From Salinivibrio kushneri (lineage in GTDB: Bacteria; Pseudomonadota; Gammaproteobacteria; Enterobacterales; Vibrionaceae): a stretch of 64,000 bases of DNA. The notes under the pieces were generated by a model. It ran no database searches. It worked only from the letters and a program-made list of their open reading frames with translations, and was not told the DNA's origin. The position numbers and the translations under genes are program-made. This document shows positions 29,322 to 43,344 of the stretch, piece by piece; position 1 is the first letter of the stretch, and each line of letters begins with the position of its first letter. The DNA lies in assembly GCF_027286325.1 (NCBI RefSeq), contig NZ_CP114588.1:1947317-2011316 (forward strand), in the 5' to 3' direction.

Positions 29322-29832
29322 GACGCTCTCCTCCAGGACTGCAAAGCAGCGGCTGTTTTCATTCTCACTGCACTAATCGTAGTTGAATTCAGACACACCT
29401 GTGACCGCTAATGAGATTTAATTCAGTAGCGCCCTATAAACAGCTGTTTAAAATAATAATTTTCTTAGCATTCAAGCAGGTGAACCATCAAAGCCATTTA
29501 TCGGCAGCATAAAAAAGGCTTGAAAATCAATGACACTATAAGAGTACGCTACCCTGTATTAAAAGTAAGACTTATAACAATTAATACATGATGTCTATCA
29601 CAATAATGTATATCGGTATTGTCTAAATATCGAGCCAATTAGAAATGCGCAGAAAGGCGATTTTTTGTCGGGGGGAAAACTTGCCAAGTGAGACGCCAAC
29701 AACTATTCCTTATTAAAGGAGAGTGTATACGGCATCTGTCTCCGCACGTTAGCAGAGAACAAGTTTTACTTGAGGCGTCGTGCGCCGACCGTTGCACCTG
29801 ACTTCACTGAGGGAATAACGAGCGGGGTTACT
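29322..29832. other. 511-bp AT-rich intergenic region without a gene
   Basis: This gap between divergent rssB (minus) and the Yip1 gene (plus) shows no credible reading frame. It includes a perfect 14-base palindrome TAAACAGCTGTTTA at 29437-29450, about 115 bases upstream of rssB, and long AT-rich stretches with poly-T and a GGGGGG run near 29670. It must contain at least two promoters. I recognise no riboswitch; in particular there is no c-di-GMP-I consensus despite the cyclase genes nearby. Confidence 0.5.
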
Positions 29833-30432
29833 ATGATTTTAAGTCATTTATTGGGGTTATATACCCATCCCAAAAAGGAATGGAAAGCGATTGGCGAGCG
29901 CCATGAGGCCGCCTCAAACAGCATCGGTCACGCATTATTACTCGCGTTAATCCCACCTGTTTGTGCCTACTACGCAAGCGTCCACATTGGCTGGCAAATC
30001 GGCGCGGGGGATCCTATTTTCATGACCCCGCAGAGCGCACTGTTCATCGCCAGTGCCATGTATCTTGCTTTGTTGGGTGGTGTAGCGGCGTTGGCCTACC
30101 TCACATTGTGGATGAGTCGTACGTTCGGTTCCGCCCCGACTTACACCCAATGTCTTGAGCTGGCAGCCTATACTGCGACACCTATTTTTATGGTGGGACT
30201 CGCCACGCTCTACCCGGTGGTGTGGTTTGTGATGATCGTCGGCTTGATTGGTATCGCCTACTCTGTCTATCTCCTCTACACGGGGGTTCCGATATTGATG
30301 GAAATCCCTGAAGAGCGAGGGTTCATCTATGCGAGTTCTGTCGTCACTTGCGGATTAGTGTTGCTAGTCGCGATACTTGCTGCTTCTGTCATCTTGTGGA
30401 ATGTCGGTATGGGACCTGTCTTTACCCATTAA
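29833..30432 (+). CDS. YohC-like Yip1 family inner-membrane protein
   Basis: A 199-residue protein with about five hydrophobic helices and the Yip1 domain. It resembles E. coli YohC in length (195) and in blocks such as HLLGLYTHPKKEW, YYASVHIGWQIG, ATPIFMVGLATLYPVVW and LLYTGVPILM. The function is unknown; YohC has been linked to membrane or polysaccharide stress phenotypes only loosely. ATG 29833 is preferred over the upstream in-frame start at 29770 because it gives the conserved N-terminus and has a GGGG upstream. It is monocistronic, with a bidirectional terminator shared with purF. Confidence 0.85.
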   Translation: MILSHLLGLYTHPKKEWKAIGERHEAASNSIGHALLLALIPPVCAYYASVHIGWQIGAGDPIFMTPQSALFIASAMYLALLGGVAALAYLTLWMSRTFGSAPTYTQCLELAAYTATPIFMVGLATLYPVVWFVMIVGLIGIAYSVYLLYTGVPILMEIPEERGFIYASSVVTCGLVLLVAILAASVILWNVGMGPVFTH

Positions 30433-30462
30433 TCGACATACATGCAAAAGGCTAACACTAAA

Positions 30463-30492
30463 AAAACGCCGCGATATCTGTCGCGGCGTTTT
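30463..30492. terminator. bidirectional terminator between the Yip1 gene and purF
   Basis: AAAACGCCGCGA and TCGCGGCGTTTT form a perfect 12-bp stem with a 6-base loop. It has A-runs on the left and T on the right, so it can serve both convergent genes. It sits 3 bases from the purF stop codon. Confidence 0.9.
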
Positions 30493-30495
30493 CAA

Positions 30496-32010
30496 TTAGT
30501 CCTCGTTATGTATCTCTAAGTTAGCCAGCTCTTGCTGCTGCTCGCGTACCGTTTTCGCATCATCGTTACGCAAGCTTTGTATATACTCGAGATACGCTTG
30601 ATCGACATCCTGAGTGACGTATTCACCGCTGAATACAGACGTCTCAAAGCGCTCAATAGCCGGGTTCGCTTCGCCAACCGCCGCTACCAAGTCAGAAAGA
30701 TCTTGGTAGACCAAACCGTCTGCACCAATCAGTTGACCAATTTCGTCGACTTCACGACCATGAGCGATCAGTTCGTTGACGCTGGGCATGTCGATGCCAT
30801 AGACGTTAGGAAAACGCACTTCGGGGGCGGCTGATGCCATATACACTTCTTTTGCCCCCGCCTCGCGCGCCATTTCGATAATTTGCTCCGAAGTGGTACC
30901 GCGGACGATCGAGTCATCAACCAACAAAACGCGCTTGTCTTTAAATTCAGAACGAATGGCATTGAGTTTACGGCGCACCGATTTCCGACGCATTTGTTGT
31001 CCGGGCATAATAAAGGTCCGCCCGACGTAACGGTTTTTTACGAACCCTTGGCGATAAGGCTTTCCGAGCACTTGGGCAATCTCCAAGGCGATGTCACAGG
31101 AGGTCTCTGGAATGGGGATCACCACATCGATATCGACGTCATCCCACTCACGTTGAATTTTAGCGCCCAGCTTCTGCCCCATGCGAATACGGGCTCCGTA
31201 AACCGAGACCTTGTCAATAAAAGAGTCTGGGCGAGAGAAATAGACAAATTCAAAGATGCAGGGATTTAAACTCGGTGCATCCGCACATTGACTGGTATGC
31301 AGTTGCCCATCCAGCGTGATATAGATAGCTTCACCGGGTGCGACATCACGGACAAAATCAAAACCGACCGCATCCAACGCCACCGTCTCCGACGCCACCA
31401 TGTATTCAGTGCCAGCCTCCGTATCGCGCTTACCTAAACAGAGTGGCCGAATGCCCTTAGGATCACGAAACGCTATCACACCGTGGCCAATGACCATGGC
31501 CACGACCGCATAAGCCCCCGACACTTGTCGATGCACCGACGCCACCGCGGCAAACATATCATCAACCGTTAATGGGTGCGATGTCGCGTTAGATAACTGG
31601 TGGGCAAGGACGTTAAGAAGGATTTCAGAATCAGAGGTGGTATTAAGGTGACGACGGTCTTTTTCGAATAGCGACTGACGTAAGTCTTGTGCGTTGGTGA
31701 GGTTACCATTGTGGGCAAGCGTAATGCCGTACGGCGAGTTCACATAGAACGGCTGCGCTTCTGACGCGCTCGAGCTTCCCGCGGTTGGGTAACGCACATG
31801 CCCAATGCCGACTTGGCCTTGTAAGCGCTGCATATGCTTAAGTTGAAACACATCCTTTACGAGGCCATTGGCTTTTCTAAGCCGGAAACGATTGTCGTCA
31901 ATAGTGACAATCCCGGCGGCATCCTGTCCCCGGTGTTGTAGCACCGTTAGTGCATCATAAATGGACTGATTGACCGGGGTGTTACCAACGATTCCAACAA
32001 TACCACACAT
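30496..32010 (-). CDS. purF: amidophosphoribosyltransferase PurF
   Basis: The first committed enzyme of purine synthesis (504 residues), transferring glutamine amide nitrogen to PRPP. The N-terminal nucleophile is Cys2 (MCGIVGIVG), exposed after Met removal. The C-terminal phosphoribosyltransferase domain has the PRPP loop [14 protein letters not shown]. It follows cvpA by 31 bases, as in E. coli, and shares that gene's PurR-controlled promoter. Confidence 0.98.
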   Translation of the reverse strand: MCGIVGIVGNTPVNQSIYDALTVLQHRGQDAAGIVTIDDNRFRLRKANGLVKDVFQLKHMQRLQGQVGIGHVRYPTAGSSSASEAQPFYVNSPYGITLAHNGNLTNAQDLRQSLFEKDRRHLNTTSDSEILLNVLAHQLSNATSHPLTVDDMFAAVASVHRQVSGAYAVVAMVIGHGVIAFRDPKGIRPLCLGKRDTEAGTEYMVASETVALDAVGFDFVRDVAPGEAIYITLDGQLHTSQCADAPSLNPCIFEFVYFSRPDSFIDKVSVYGARIRMGQKLGAKIQREWDDVDIDVVIPIPETSCDIALEIAQVLGKPYRQGFVKNRYVGRTFIMPGQQMRRKSVRRKLNAIRSEFKDKRVLLVDDSIVRGTTSEQIIEMAREAGAKEVYMASAAPEVRFPNVYGIDMPSVNELIAHGREVDEIGQLIGADGLVYQDLSDLVAAVGEANPAIERFETSVFSGEYVTQDVDQAYLEYIQSLRNDDAKTVREQQQELANLEIHNED

Positions 32011-32041
32011 GTCAGCGATTCCTTGTTACGCGAATATCATC

Positions 32042-32539
32042 CTAAGATCCGGCGATCTCAGGTAAGAAACTGGAACTGTTCTCGAGATAGTGGAAAAACC
32101 ATTCAATCACTACCGCAAAGTTAGGAATAAGTTGCGATCGCCCCCATGCTTGGGTGTGAGCCACCGACGTAAAGGCATCAAGGAAAAAGAGCATCGCGGC
32201 GATAATGAGTACACCACGCACACTTCCAAACACCATACCCAGCACCCTATCGGTACCAGACAACCCGGTTTTCTCTACCAACTGAGCAATCACATAATTG
32301 ACCACCGCCCCTACAATTAAGGTGGCAATGAACAATAAGGCTATTGCGCTACCATTACGAATAACGGCATCTTCAATATTGGTCAGGTACACCGCCAGTT
32401 GCGTATAAAACTGACTGGCGATAAAAAACGCACCAAACCATATCACCAATGACAATGCTTCTTTAACAAAGCCTCGAATCACACTAACTAGCGCCGAAAA
32501 ACCAATGACGCCAATAATGAGGTAATCAATCCAATTCAT
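32042..32539 (-). CDS. cvpA: CvpA family membrane protein
   Basis: A 165-residue inner-membrane protein with four predicted helices, beginning MNWIDYLIIGVIGFSALVSVIRGFVKEALSL as in E. coli CvpA (162). It is needed for colicin V export in E. coli and has been linked to envelope homeostasis; the exact activity is not known. ATG 32539 fits the family start; an in-frame GTG lies three codons upstream (32548). It leads the cvpA-purF unit, behind a PurR box. Confidence 0.92.
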   Translation of the reverse strand: MNWIDYLIIGVIGFSALVSVIRGFVKEALSLVIWFGAFFIASQFYTQLAVYLTNIEDAVIRNGSAIALLFIATLIVGAVVNYVIAQLVEKTGLSGTDRVLGMVFGSVRGVLIIAAMLFFLDAFTSVAHTQAWGRSQLIPNFAVVIEWFFHYLENSSSFLPEIAGS

Positions 32540-32586
32540 CGTATTCACTTGCTCGAGACGTGCGCATTCTAACAGAAAAAATGCTC

Positions 32587-32602
32587 ACGCAAACGTTTTC
32601 TT
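32587..32602 (-). promoter_or_regulatory. PurR operator of cvpA-purF
   Basis: ACGCAAACGTTTTCTT matches the PurR consensus ANGCAANCGNTTNCNT at every fixed base. It overlaps the dedD stop codon and a weak -35, 15-17 bases before a TAGAAT -10, so PurR bound here would block the cvpA promoter. E. coli cvpA-purF is controlled the same way. Confidence 0.88.
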
Positions 32603-33149
32603 ATTGGGTAAGTGGGTCAAATTTACGCAATTGACCCTTCAATCCTGTCAAAGATTGCAAATCAGTCAGTTGCGACGCCAGCGCGGATTTCGAAACGTGA
32701 GGCCCCACGACCACCTTGGCTAAATCACCCGGTTGGATGTCTTTGGGTAAGATGTGTGCTTGGTAGCCTTTTTCGCGTAATTGCTTGACCAAACGTCGTG
32801 CGTTGTCTTGGTTGCGAAAGGTGCCGAGCCGGATCATCCACGCGCCCTCTTGATTACTGGCTGAAGAAGAGGCTGTTTCTCTAGACGCTGGTTTCGGTGC
32901 AGGCTCACTGTCCGTTTCGTTTGTCTGACGCTCTTTAACCTTGGTGTCTGGCGCGTCTACTTCAACCACTTGTGGTGCTTTAATCGGTGCTTGGCTTACC
33001 TCACTATCAAAATCATCCCGTAGTGGGATACTTTCATAGCTCTCTTGATAATGTTCTTTTTTGCCATCAAGCACATCTGGCAGCACTATCACCCCGATAG
33101 ACACCAACACCAAGGTACCAACGATTCTTTTTTGTAACTTACTGGCCAC
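32601..33149 (-). CDS. dedD: SPOR domain protein DedD
   Basis: A 182-residue cell-division protein with a short cytoplasmic N-terminus, one membrane helix (about 8-25) and a charged linker. Its C-terminal SPOR domain (about 102-180, GAWMIRLGTFRNQDNARRLVKQLREKGYQA...) binds denuded septal peptidoglycan. The N-terminus MASKLQKRIVGTLVLVSIGVIVLP closely follows E. coli DedD. It lies 12 bases after folC in the accD-folC-dedD string. Confidence 0.92.
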   Translation of the reverse strand: MASKLQKRIVGTLVLVSIGVIVLPDVLDGKKEHYQESYESIPLRDDFDSEVSQAPIKAPQVVEVDAPDTKVKERQTNETDSEPAPKPASRETASSSASNQEGAWMIRLGTFRNQDNARRLVKQLREKGYQAHILPKDIQPGDLAKVVVGPHVSKSALASQLTDLQSLTGLKGQLRKFDPLTQ

Positions 33150-33161
33150 AATGACTCCGTT

Positions 33162-34412
33162 TTAGTTAAGCTCGCTCATTACCTGTCCAACGGTATGAAA
33201 CGACCCAAATACGACCACACAGTCTCGCGCAGGTTCAGCGTGTTTTAACGCATGCTGATAGGCCTCGCTAGGTGACGCAAACTGTTGTGATGCCGATACA
33301 GGCAAGCTGTCGGCGGGTGCGCCTCGAGGCACGGATAATGATGCCGGATACCAGTGGTCAACGATACCGTCAAGGCAGGCTAAGGTACCCGCCATGTCTT
33401 TATCAGATAACATGGCCACCACCGCATGCACGTGCCCGCCCCGTTCAGCTTTACACTCAGCCAATTTCTCTGCCAAATAAGCGGCCGCGTGCGGATTATG
33501 AGCAACGTCAAACACAGTGTAAGGCGCCTTGGCGACAACCTGCATTCGCCCCGGTACCGACACCGATACTAGCCCGTCAGAGATGTGCGTGTCTGCAATT
33601 TCCAGATCGGCAACGCCCAAAGCCATCAAGGCAGTAGCAGCGTTTTGTAACGGTATTGCCGGGATGGGCAACGCTGTCAGCTCAAACGCCCCTGCCGCCC
33701 AACACCAACTATCATCAGTGATTGTATATTGATATTGATAGCCCAGTTGGTGTAGCTCGGCGCCAATACTGTCAGCATGTGCAGCTACGCTCGCTGGTGG
33801 AGAGGGCTGACCGCAAACAGCGGGTTTATCAGCTCGGAAGATACCTGCTTTTTCGTAGCCGATTTGATTAATGTCATCCCCTAGCCAATCACAGTGATCA
33901 AGCGCGAGGCTGGTGATCACCGAGACATCATGCTCAACCACATTAGTGGCATCGAGGCGTCCACCCAGGCCAACTTCTAAAATAACGACATCCAGTGCAT
34001 GCTGCTTGAACAGGTGCAGTGCGGCCAAGGTGCCGAACTCGAAAAAGCTCAAGCTGGTCTCACCACGTGCTTGTTCAATCATCGCGAACGCTTGACTATG
34101 CGCACCATCGTCTAGCTGTTTGCCATTAATGCGCACTCGCTCATTATAGTGAGTGAGGTGCGGGGAGCTATAAACACCGGTGCGATAACCCGCATGCTGC
34201 AAAATCGATTCCAGCAGCGCACAGGTTGTGCCTTTACCATTGGTTCCCGCAACGGTAATCACTGTCGGCGCAGGCTTGGTCAGTTGTGCGTTTTCCGCCA
34301 CAGCCGCAACGCGTTCAAGGCCAAGATCGATGGCACTGGTATGGATGCTTTCTAGATAAGACAGCCACGTCGTTAAAGAGGACGTGGCTGTTGGGTGTTG
34401 TAGTTCAGACAT
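33162..34412 (-). CDS. folC: bifunctional folylpolyglutamate/dihydrofolate synthase FolC
   Basis: A Mur-ligase-family enzyme (416 residues) that makes dihydrofolate from dihydropteroate and adds glutamates to folates. The ATP P-loop is TVAGTNGKGTTCALLE, followed by VYSSPHLTHYNERVRING, EVGLGGRLDATN and VFDVAHNPHAAAYL. It lies between accD and dedD as in E. coli, with a 65-bp gap from accD. Confidence 0.96.
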   Translation of the reverse strand: MSELQHPTATSSLTTWLSYLESIHTSAIDLGLERVAAVAENAQLTKPAPTVITVAGTNGKGTTCALLESILQHAGYRTGVYSSPHLTHYNERVRINGKQLDDGAHSQAFAMIEQARGETSLSFFEFGTLAALHLFKQHALDVVILEVGLGGRLDATNVVEHDVSVITSLALDHCDWLGDDINQIGYEKAGIFRADKPAVCGQPSPPASVAAHADSIGAELHQLGYQYQYTITDDSWCWAAGAFELTALPIPAIPLQNAATALMALGVADLEIADTHISDGLVSVSVPGRMQVVAKAPYTVFDVAHNPHAAAYLAEKLAECKAERGGHVHAVVAMLSDKDMAGTLACLDGIVDHWYPASLSVPRGAPADSLPVSASQQFASPSEAYQHALKHAEPARDCVVVFGSFHTVGQVMSELN

Positions 34413-34477
34413 TGACTTGGTCAGTTACTCCATGATGGGCAAATGATACCAAGGATAGCGCCGTGGGACACGGTCAA

Positions 34478-35404
34478 TTATTGGTCTTGAGAAGGTGGTG
34501 CCGCTTCAGGGTCAAGATCAGGCTTGTCTTGCTCTACATCGACCACAAGCGGTGAGTGAATGTTATTCAATTTAGCAAGCAGCCCCGCCAAGCGTTGACG
34601 CATTTCTCGACGATCGACGATCATGTCAATCGCGCCATGCTCAAGCAAGAACTCACTGGTTTGGAAATCTTCCGGGAGGTTCTCACGCACCGTCTGTTCA
34701 ATCACTCGGCGCCCTGCGAAACCGATAATCGCTTTAGGCTCGGCCACATTGATATCACCTAACATGGCAAAACTTGCCGTCACCCCACCATAAGTCGGAT
34801 CGGTTAATACCGAGATAAACGGCAGGTTGTGGCGAGAAAGGCGTTCCAATGCAGCACTTGTTTTTGCCATTTGCATCAGTGACATAAGCGCTTCTTGCAT
34901 ACGCGCACCACCACTGGCAGAAAAGCACACCAAACCGCAGTTATTTTCGATCGCCGCATCCACCGCTTTAACGAAGCGAGCACCCACAACGGCTCCCATC
35001 GAGCCGCCCATAAATTTAAACTCAAAGGCACAAGCCACCACAGGTACATCAAACACGCTGCCTTTCATGACCACAAGGGCGTCTTTCTCGCCACTCGCTT
35101 TTTGCGCCGACACTAAGCGATCTTTATACTTTTTCGAATCGCGAAATTTCAACACATCTTTGGGTTCAAGCTCACTAGCAATCTCTTCACGCCCGTCTTT
35201 ATCCAAAAACACGTCGAGCCGACGCCGTGCTGGCATGCGCATATGGTGTTCACACTTTGGACATACTTCCAAGTTACGCTCGACATCCGCGTGATAGAGA
35301 ACTTGATCACACGACGTACACTTGGTCCACACACCTTCTGGAATCGACGCCTTGCGTGATGAACCAATATTACTTTTGGTTAATATTTTTTCTAGCCAGC
35401 TCAT
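34478..35404 (-). CDS. accD: acetyl-CoA carboxylase carboxyltransferase subunit beta
   Basis: The beta subunit (308 residues) of the carboxyltransferase that forms malonyl-CoA for fatty acid synthesis. The zinc ribbon is Cys29, Cys32, Cys48 and Cys51 (CTSC...CPKC), slightly shifted from E. coli. The crotonase-like core has [20 protein letters not shown] and [14 protein letters not shown] 35404 has AAGG upstream; a TTG two codons earlier is less likely. A 17-base palindrome lies about 80 bases upstream. Confidence 0.97.
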   Translation of the reverse strand: MSWLEKILTKSNIGSSRKASIPEGVWTKCTSCDQVLYHADVERNLEVCPKCEHHMRMPARRRLDVFLDKDGREEIASELEPKDVLKFRDSKKYKDRLVSAQKASGEKDALVVMKGSVFDVPVVACAFEFKFMGGSMGAVVGARFVKAVDAAIENNCGLVCFSASGGARMQEALMSLMQMAKTSAALERLSRHNLPFISVLTDPTYGGVTASFAMLGDINVAEPKAIIGFAGRRVIEQTVRENLPEDFQTSEFLLEHGAIDMIVDRREMRQRLAGLLAKLNNIHSPLVVDVEQDKPDLDPEAAPPSQDQ

Positions 35405-35483
35405 GGACAACCTTTACTTAGTAATAACTATCGTGAACGGATAGCTATCTTGGATTCGTAACAAATTAGACCGAATTAAATCA

Positions 35484-35500
35484 CAAGTCTGTCAGACTTG
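35484..35500. promoter_or_regulatory. 17-base palindrome upstream of accD
   Basis: CAAGTCTG-T-CAGACTTG is a perfect 8+1+8 palindrome, 80 bases before the accD start codon and 72 bases after the truA stop. The odd-length symmetry and arm size are typical of a dimeric repressor operator. It does not match FadR, FabR, PurR or LexA consensus well, so the regulator is unassigned. Confidence 0.45.
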
Positions 35501-35571
35501 GGATAAAAAACTGGTACTACCTATTCTCTCTCCGTGCTGTTTGAGTACAGCGTACTTGCCGACACAATCAC

Positions 35572-36357
35572 CTAATCCGGCAAAAACAAGGGGCCAATGG
35601 GTGAGTGAGGCAACCCAAACGTGTCAGGATAGTCCACCTCAACCAAATACAAGCCTTCAGCTTTCGCCGTCGCGGCAGCCTGGGTCCGATCTTTTTGTGC
35701 CAGCAGCCAAGCCATCCACTCAGGAGGCTGCTCTTGACGACCGACCGTCATTAAGCTCCCAACAATATTGCGCACCATATGATGCACAAACGCATTGGCT
35801 TTAATATCAATCACAATAAAGCGTCCTTGACGGTTGACCGATAAATACATCACGTTCCGCCAAGGGGAGTTCGATTGACACTGAGCGGCACGGAATGATG
35901 AAAAGTCATTCTCCCCAAGGAGATACTGACCTGCTCGGTGCATTAAGGTTTCATCAAGTTCAGCATGATAGTGACTCACTCCCTTGGCTAAGATCGCCGG
36001 GCGCAAGGGATGATTATAAATCACATAACGATAGCGTCGCGCAGTGGCACTAAAGCGAGCATGAAAATCGTCTGTCACGGGCTTCGCCCATCGCACCGCT
36101 ATCGGATCCGGCAAGTTCGCATTGACACCCATCGTCCAAGCTTTTAAAGGACGCTGATTGTCAGTGTCAAAATGGACCACTTGTCCTGTTCCATGCACGC
36201 CAGAGTCGGTACGTCCCGCACACTGTACGGCGACAGGATGATTGGCAACCGTCGATAAAGCACGCTCTAGGTGTTCCTGCACACTCGTGACTTCTCGTTG
36301 CTTCTGCCAACCGTAAAACTGAGCGCCATCATACTCAATGCCTAACGCGAATCTCAT
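35572..36357 (-). CDS. truA: tRNA pseudouridine(38-40) synthase TruA
   Basis: A 261-residue pseudouridine synthase acting on positions 38-40 in the anticodon stem-loop of many tRNAs. The catalytic residue is Asp51 in [18 protein letters not shown]. Other signatures are [22 protein letters not shown] and [13 protein letters not shown]. It follows fimV with a terminator between them and precedes accD. Confidence 0.96.
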   Translation of the reverse strand: MRFALGIEYDGAQFYGWQKQREVTSVQEHLERALSTVANHPVAVQCAGRTDSGVHGTGQVVHFDTDNQRPLKAWTMGVNANLPDPIAVRWAKPVTDDFHARFSATARRYRYVIYNHPLRPAILAKGVSHYHAELDETLMHRAGQYLLGENDFSSFRAAQCQSNSPWRNVMYLSVNRQGRFIVIDIKANAFVHHMVRNIVGSLMTVGRQEQPPEWMAWLLAQKDRTQAAATAKAEGLYLVEVDYPDTFGLPHSPIGPLFLPD

Positions 36358-36461
36358 GCCCTGCCTTCTCGTTACTCGTCAATAAGGCGCCGCATTATAC
36401 CCATAAAGCCTTCGAGTTGCAGGTTAAAAGCGCGTGCTTCGCCATCACTGCCGTCATAAAG

Positions 36462-36487
36462 AAACAGGCAGCTTTCGCTACCTGTTT
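36462..36487 (-). terminator. terminator of fimV
   Basis: On the minus strand AAACAGGTAGC and GCTGCCTGTTT form an 11-bp stem (one G-T pair) closed by a GAAA tetraloop, followed by a modest T-rich tail (CTTTATG). It lies just after the fimV stop codon, before truA. Confidence 0.7.
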
Positions 36488-36493
36488 GTGTCA

Positions 36494-40765
<4,272 letters not shown>

Positions 40766-40953
40766 ACCCGCACTCCCTTATGGCAGAAATGGCCTCACTA
40801 AATATCTAACTATATCGGAAGCCATGCTAAAAACTGTAGTTTGGTGATATAAAAGTGTGTTGTTCGATCAAACTGTGGGCGCTCTGCCTCAGTTTTATCG
40901 CGATGATACATCACCACACTCAATGTATCGCTCGGCTTTGCAAGTTTAATGCC

Positions 40954-40985
40954 TAAAAAAATACCCCATCGGCGGATGGGGTATC
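40954..40985 (-). terminator. rho-independent terminator of asd
   Basis: ATACCCCATC and GATGGGGTAT form a 10-bp stem with a 4-base loop, followed on the minus strand by TTTTTTT. It separates asd from fimV, which therefore needs its own promoter in the remaining ~180 bases. Confidence 0.9.
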
Positions 40986-41047
40986 AATCAGTCTAAGGTA
41001 GCGGTGCGTCAACTATCACGCTCTTAGCATCGCTACAGGCTTTTCGA

Positions 41048-42061
41048 CTAAAGATAATCGCGAACCAACACTTCAGCAATTTGCACCGAGTTAGTTGCTG
41101 CACCTTTACGCACGTTATCCGCCACAACCCAGAGGTTTAAACCGTTAGGGTGACTAATGTCGTTGCGAATACGTCCGACGAGCACCTTATCTGAGCCAGT
41201 GCCTTCTTTTACTTGTGTGGGGTAATCTTCCCCTTCAAAGACCTCGATGTGTTCATGCTGACTCAAGATCGCCACCGCTTCCGTTGCGTCAATCGGTTGA
41301 CGGCACTCAAGATGCACGGCTTCAGCATGACCGTAAAACACGGGCACTCTCACACAAGTAGGGTTAACCCCAATCATCTCATCGGCAAGAATTTTCTGGG
41401 TTTCCCACACCATTTTCATTTCTTCTTTGGTGTAGCCATTTTCCATAAACTGATCAATGTGGGGCAAGCAATTAAAAGCAATTTGCTTGCTGTATAACGC
41501 AGGCTCCGCATCTTGGCTGTTAAGCAATTTAACGGTCTGTCCGGCAAGCTCATCGACGCCTGCTTTGCCTGACCCTGAGACCGATTGGTAGGTGGACACA
41601 TTTAAACGTTCGATACCCACGGCATCATAAATGGGTTTTAATGCCACCAGCATCTGAATCGTCGAGCAATTTGGGTTAGCAATAATATTACGATTACGAA
41701 AGTCACCAATCGCGGCTGCGTTCACTTCAGGCACCACTAGGGGGACATCAAAGTCGTAGCGGAACTGTGACGTGTTGTCGATAACGACAACACCGGCATC
41801 CGCTGCAATCGGTGCCCAGTGCGCAGAAGCCTGCGCGCCCGCCGAAAATAAGCCAAGCTGGACCTGTGTCCAATCAAATTTGTCGACATTTTGCACACGC
41901 AGGCTCTCACCTTTGAAGCTAATGGTTTCACCTGCACTTCGCTCACTCGCGAGGAGGTGTAGCGTGCCAATGGGAAAATCGCGCTCTTCTAAAATCTCGA
42001 TCATGGTGCGCCCTACCGCACCGGTTGCGCCCAAAATGGCAACGTCAAATGCTTGTGTCAT
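41048..42061 (-). CDS. asd: aspartate-semialdehyde dehydrogenase
   Basis: A 337-residue NADPH enzyme reducing aspartyl phosphate to aspartate semialdehyde, for lysine, threonine, methionine and diaminopimelate. The Rossmann motif is GATGAVGRTM; the nucleophile is Cys132 in NPNCSTIQ; the probable base is His245 in PVFYGHAEAV. It is the shorter type of Asd found beside pdxB/fimV in vibrios, not the non-catalytic Usg homologue, because the active-site Cys and His are present. Its ATG overlaps the pdxB stop (ATGA). Confidence 0.92.
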   Translation of the reverse strand: MTQAFDVAILGATGAVGRTMIEILEERDFPIGTLHLLASERSAGETISFKGESLRVQNVDKFDWTQVQLGLFSAGAQASAHWAPIAADAGVVVIDNTSQFRYDFDVPLVVPEVNAAAIGDFRNRNIIANPNCSTIQMLVALKPIYDAVGIERLNVSTYQSVSGSGKAGVDELAGQTVKLLNSQDAEPALYSKQIAFNCLPHIDQFMENGYTKEEMKMVWETQKILADEMIGVNPTCVRVPVFYGHAEAVHLECRQPIDATEAVAILSQHEHIEVFEGEDYPTQVKEGTGSDKVLVGRIRNDISHPNGLNLWVVADNVRKGAATNSVQIAEVLVRDYL

Positions 42062-43212
42062 GCATGCTCCTCAATACTAAAGCCCAGCTTAGCCAGCGAC
42101 TGTAACCCGAAATCAGCCTGTCCGGCTACCGTGATCGCACTGTACTCGCGTCGATCCCAGTAATTTTTTCGCAATTGGTCAAAGGCTGTACGCTGAGCTG
42201 GTTTGTCATCACCTGCGGCATGCATCGCACGACGAAAATCACTGTCATCTCGGCGAATATCGTAGACCAATTGGGTCAGTGCCATCAGATCGCTTTGCTG
42301 CCACGGCTGTGCCAAGGCAACGTGTGGGATCGGCGCCGTAGGCAGCAGCTCACTGGCATGCACACGATGAGGCAGGTCAAGGTGTTCACACAGAGCGTTA
42401 AAGACCATGGTGGTGCCGCGGGCTTTTCCTTCCAGACCATAGCCTGCAATATGAGGCGTGGCAAACGTAAGCAGGTCCATAAGCGCAAGGTCGACCTCAG
42501 GCTCATGTTCATAAACATCCAACACCGCATCAATGTCGCCTCGCGCTAACCGCGCTTTAAGTGCCTGGTTGTCAACAATCGGGCCACGCGCAGCGTTTAT
42601 CAAAATGCTTCCTGACGCAAGCGCCTCTAACCGAGCGTGATTCATGAGGTGGTAAGTGGGATGCTCACCGGTCGTGGTCAAAGGCGTATGGAAAGTGACC
42701 ACGTCCGATTGTGCGATCAGAGTGTCAATGTCCACCATGTCAGCAAGGTTTTCTCGAGCCTGACGAGGCGGATCGCAAAGCAAGGTTTTAATCCCAAGTG
42801 CCGCAAGTCGCTTGGCCAAGTAGTCCCCCACATGACCCACGCCAACAATACCGACTGTGCGGTCGGTCAATTTAAAGCCCTGCTGTTGTGCCAATACCAA
42901 TAAAGCACTGATCACATACTCCGCGACCCCAACCTTGTTACAGCCAGGCGCTGCTGTGCCATAAATGCCTTGTGCGTGTAAGGCGTTAAAATCAAGATGA
43001 TCTTCACCCGCGGTGGCTGAACCGACAAAACGCAGACGGGTGGCACCGTCAATCAGCGCATGGTTCACTTGCGTGACGCTTCTCACCATTAATGCATCAG
43101 CATCGATTAAGTCCGCGGCACGGATTGCACGCCCGGGTAATGCGACCACCTCACCCAATTGACTAAACAAGGTTTGGGCATAAGGCATGTTTTCGTCTAC
43201 GACAATTTTCAC
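42058..43212 (-). CDS. pdxB: 4-phosphoerythronate dehydrogenase PdxB
   Basis: A D-isomer-specific 2-hydroxyacid dehydrogenase (384 residues) of the pyridoxal phosphate pathway. The N-terminus VKIVVDENMPYA and the blocks GSATAGEDHLD, the nucleotide motif GIVGVGHVG, INAARGPIVDN and TPHIAGYGLEGKARGT match E. coli PdxB. The start is GTG 43212 with AGGA upstream; reading on to 43299 adds unrelated residues. It overlaps asd by four bases, so the two are coupled. Confidence 0.95.
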   Translation of the reverse strand: MKIVVDENMPYAQTLFSQLGEVVALPGRAIRAADLIDADALMVRSVTQVNHALIDGATRLRFVGSATAGEDHLDFNALHAQGIYGTAAPGCNKVGVAEYVISALLVLAQQQGFKLTDRTVGIVGVGHVGDYLAKRLAALGIKTLLCDPPRQARENLADMVDIDTLIAQSDVVTFHTPLTTTGEHPTYHLMNHARLEALASGSILINAARGPIVDNQALKARLARGDIDAVLDVYEHEPEVDLALMDLLTFATPHIAGYGLEGKARGTTMVFNALCEHLDLPHRVHASELLPTAPIPHVALAQPWQQSDLMALTQLVYDIRRDDSDFRRAMHAAGDDKPAQRTAFDQLRKNYWDRREYSAITVAGQADFGLQSLAKLGFSIEEHA

Positions 43213-43344
43213 GTTCAACGTCCTATATGAGTTGGTGCATCGCGTATCGGATGCTAAATGCGAGAAGGTTATTGTATCTGTCTCACGGTAAGAAAACACC
43301 CTTCAGCTGAGCGGGTTACCCCGCTTATCGGGTAGCCTCAGGCA

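Noticed and set aside
29560-29832. c-di-GMP riboswitch upstream of the Yip1 gene
   Set aside because: The conserved loop and pairing sequences of the c-di-GMP-I class could not be found; the short complementary segments present are not convincing.
41048-42061. Usg-like non-catalytic homologue instead of Asd
   Set aside because: The gene is in the usg position of E. coli, but Cys132 and His245 of the active site are present, so it should be a working dehydrogenase.
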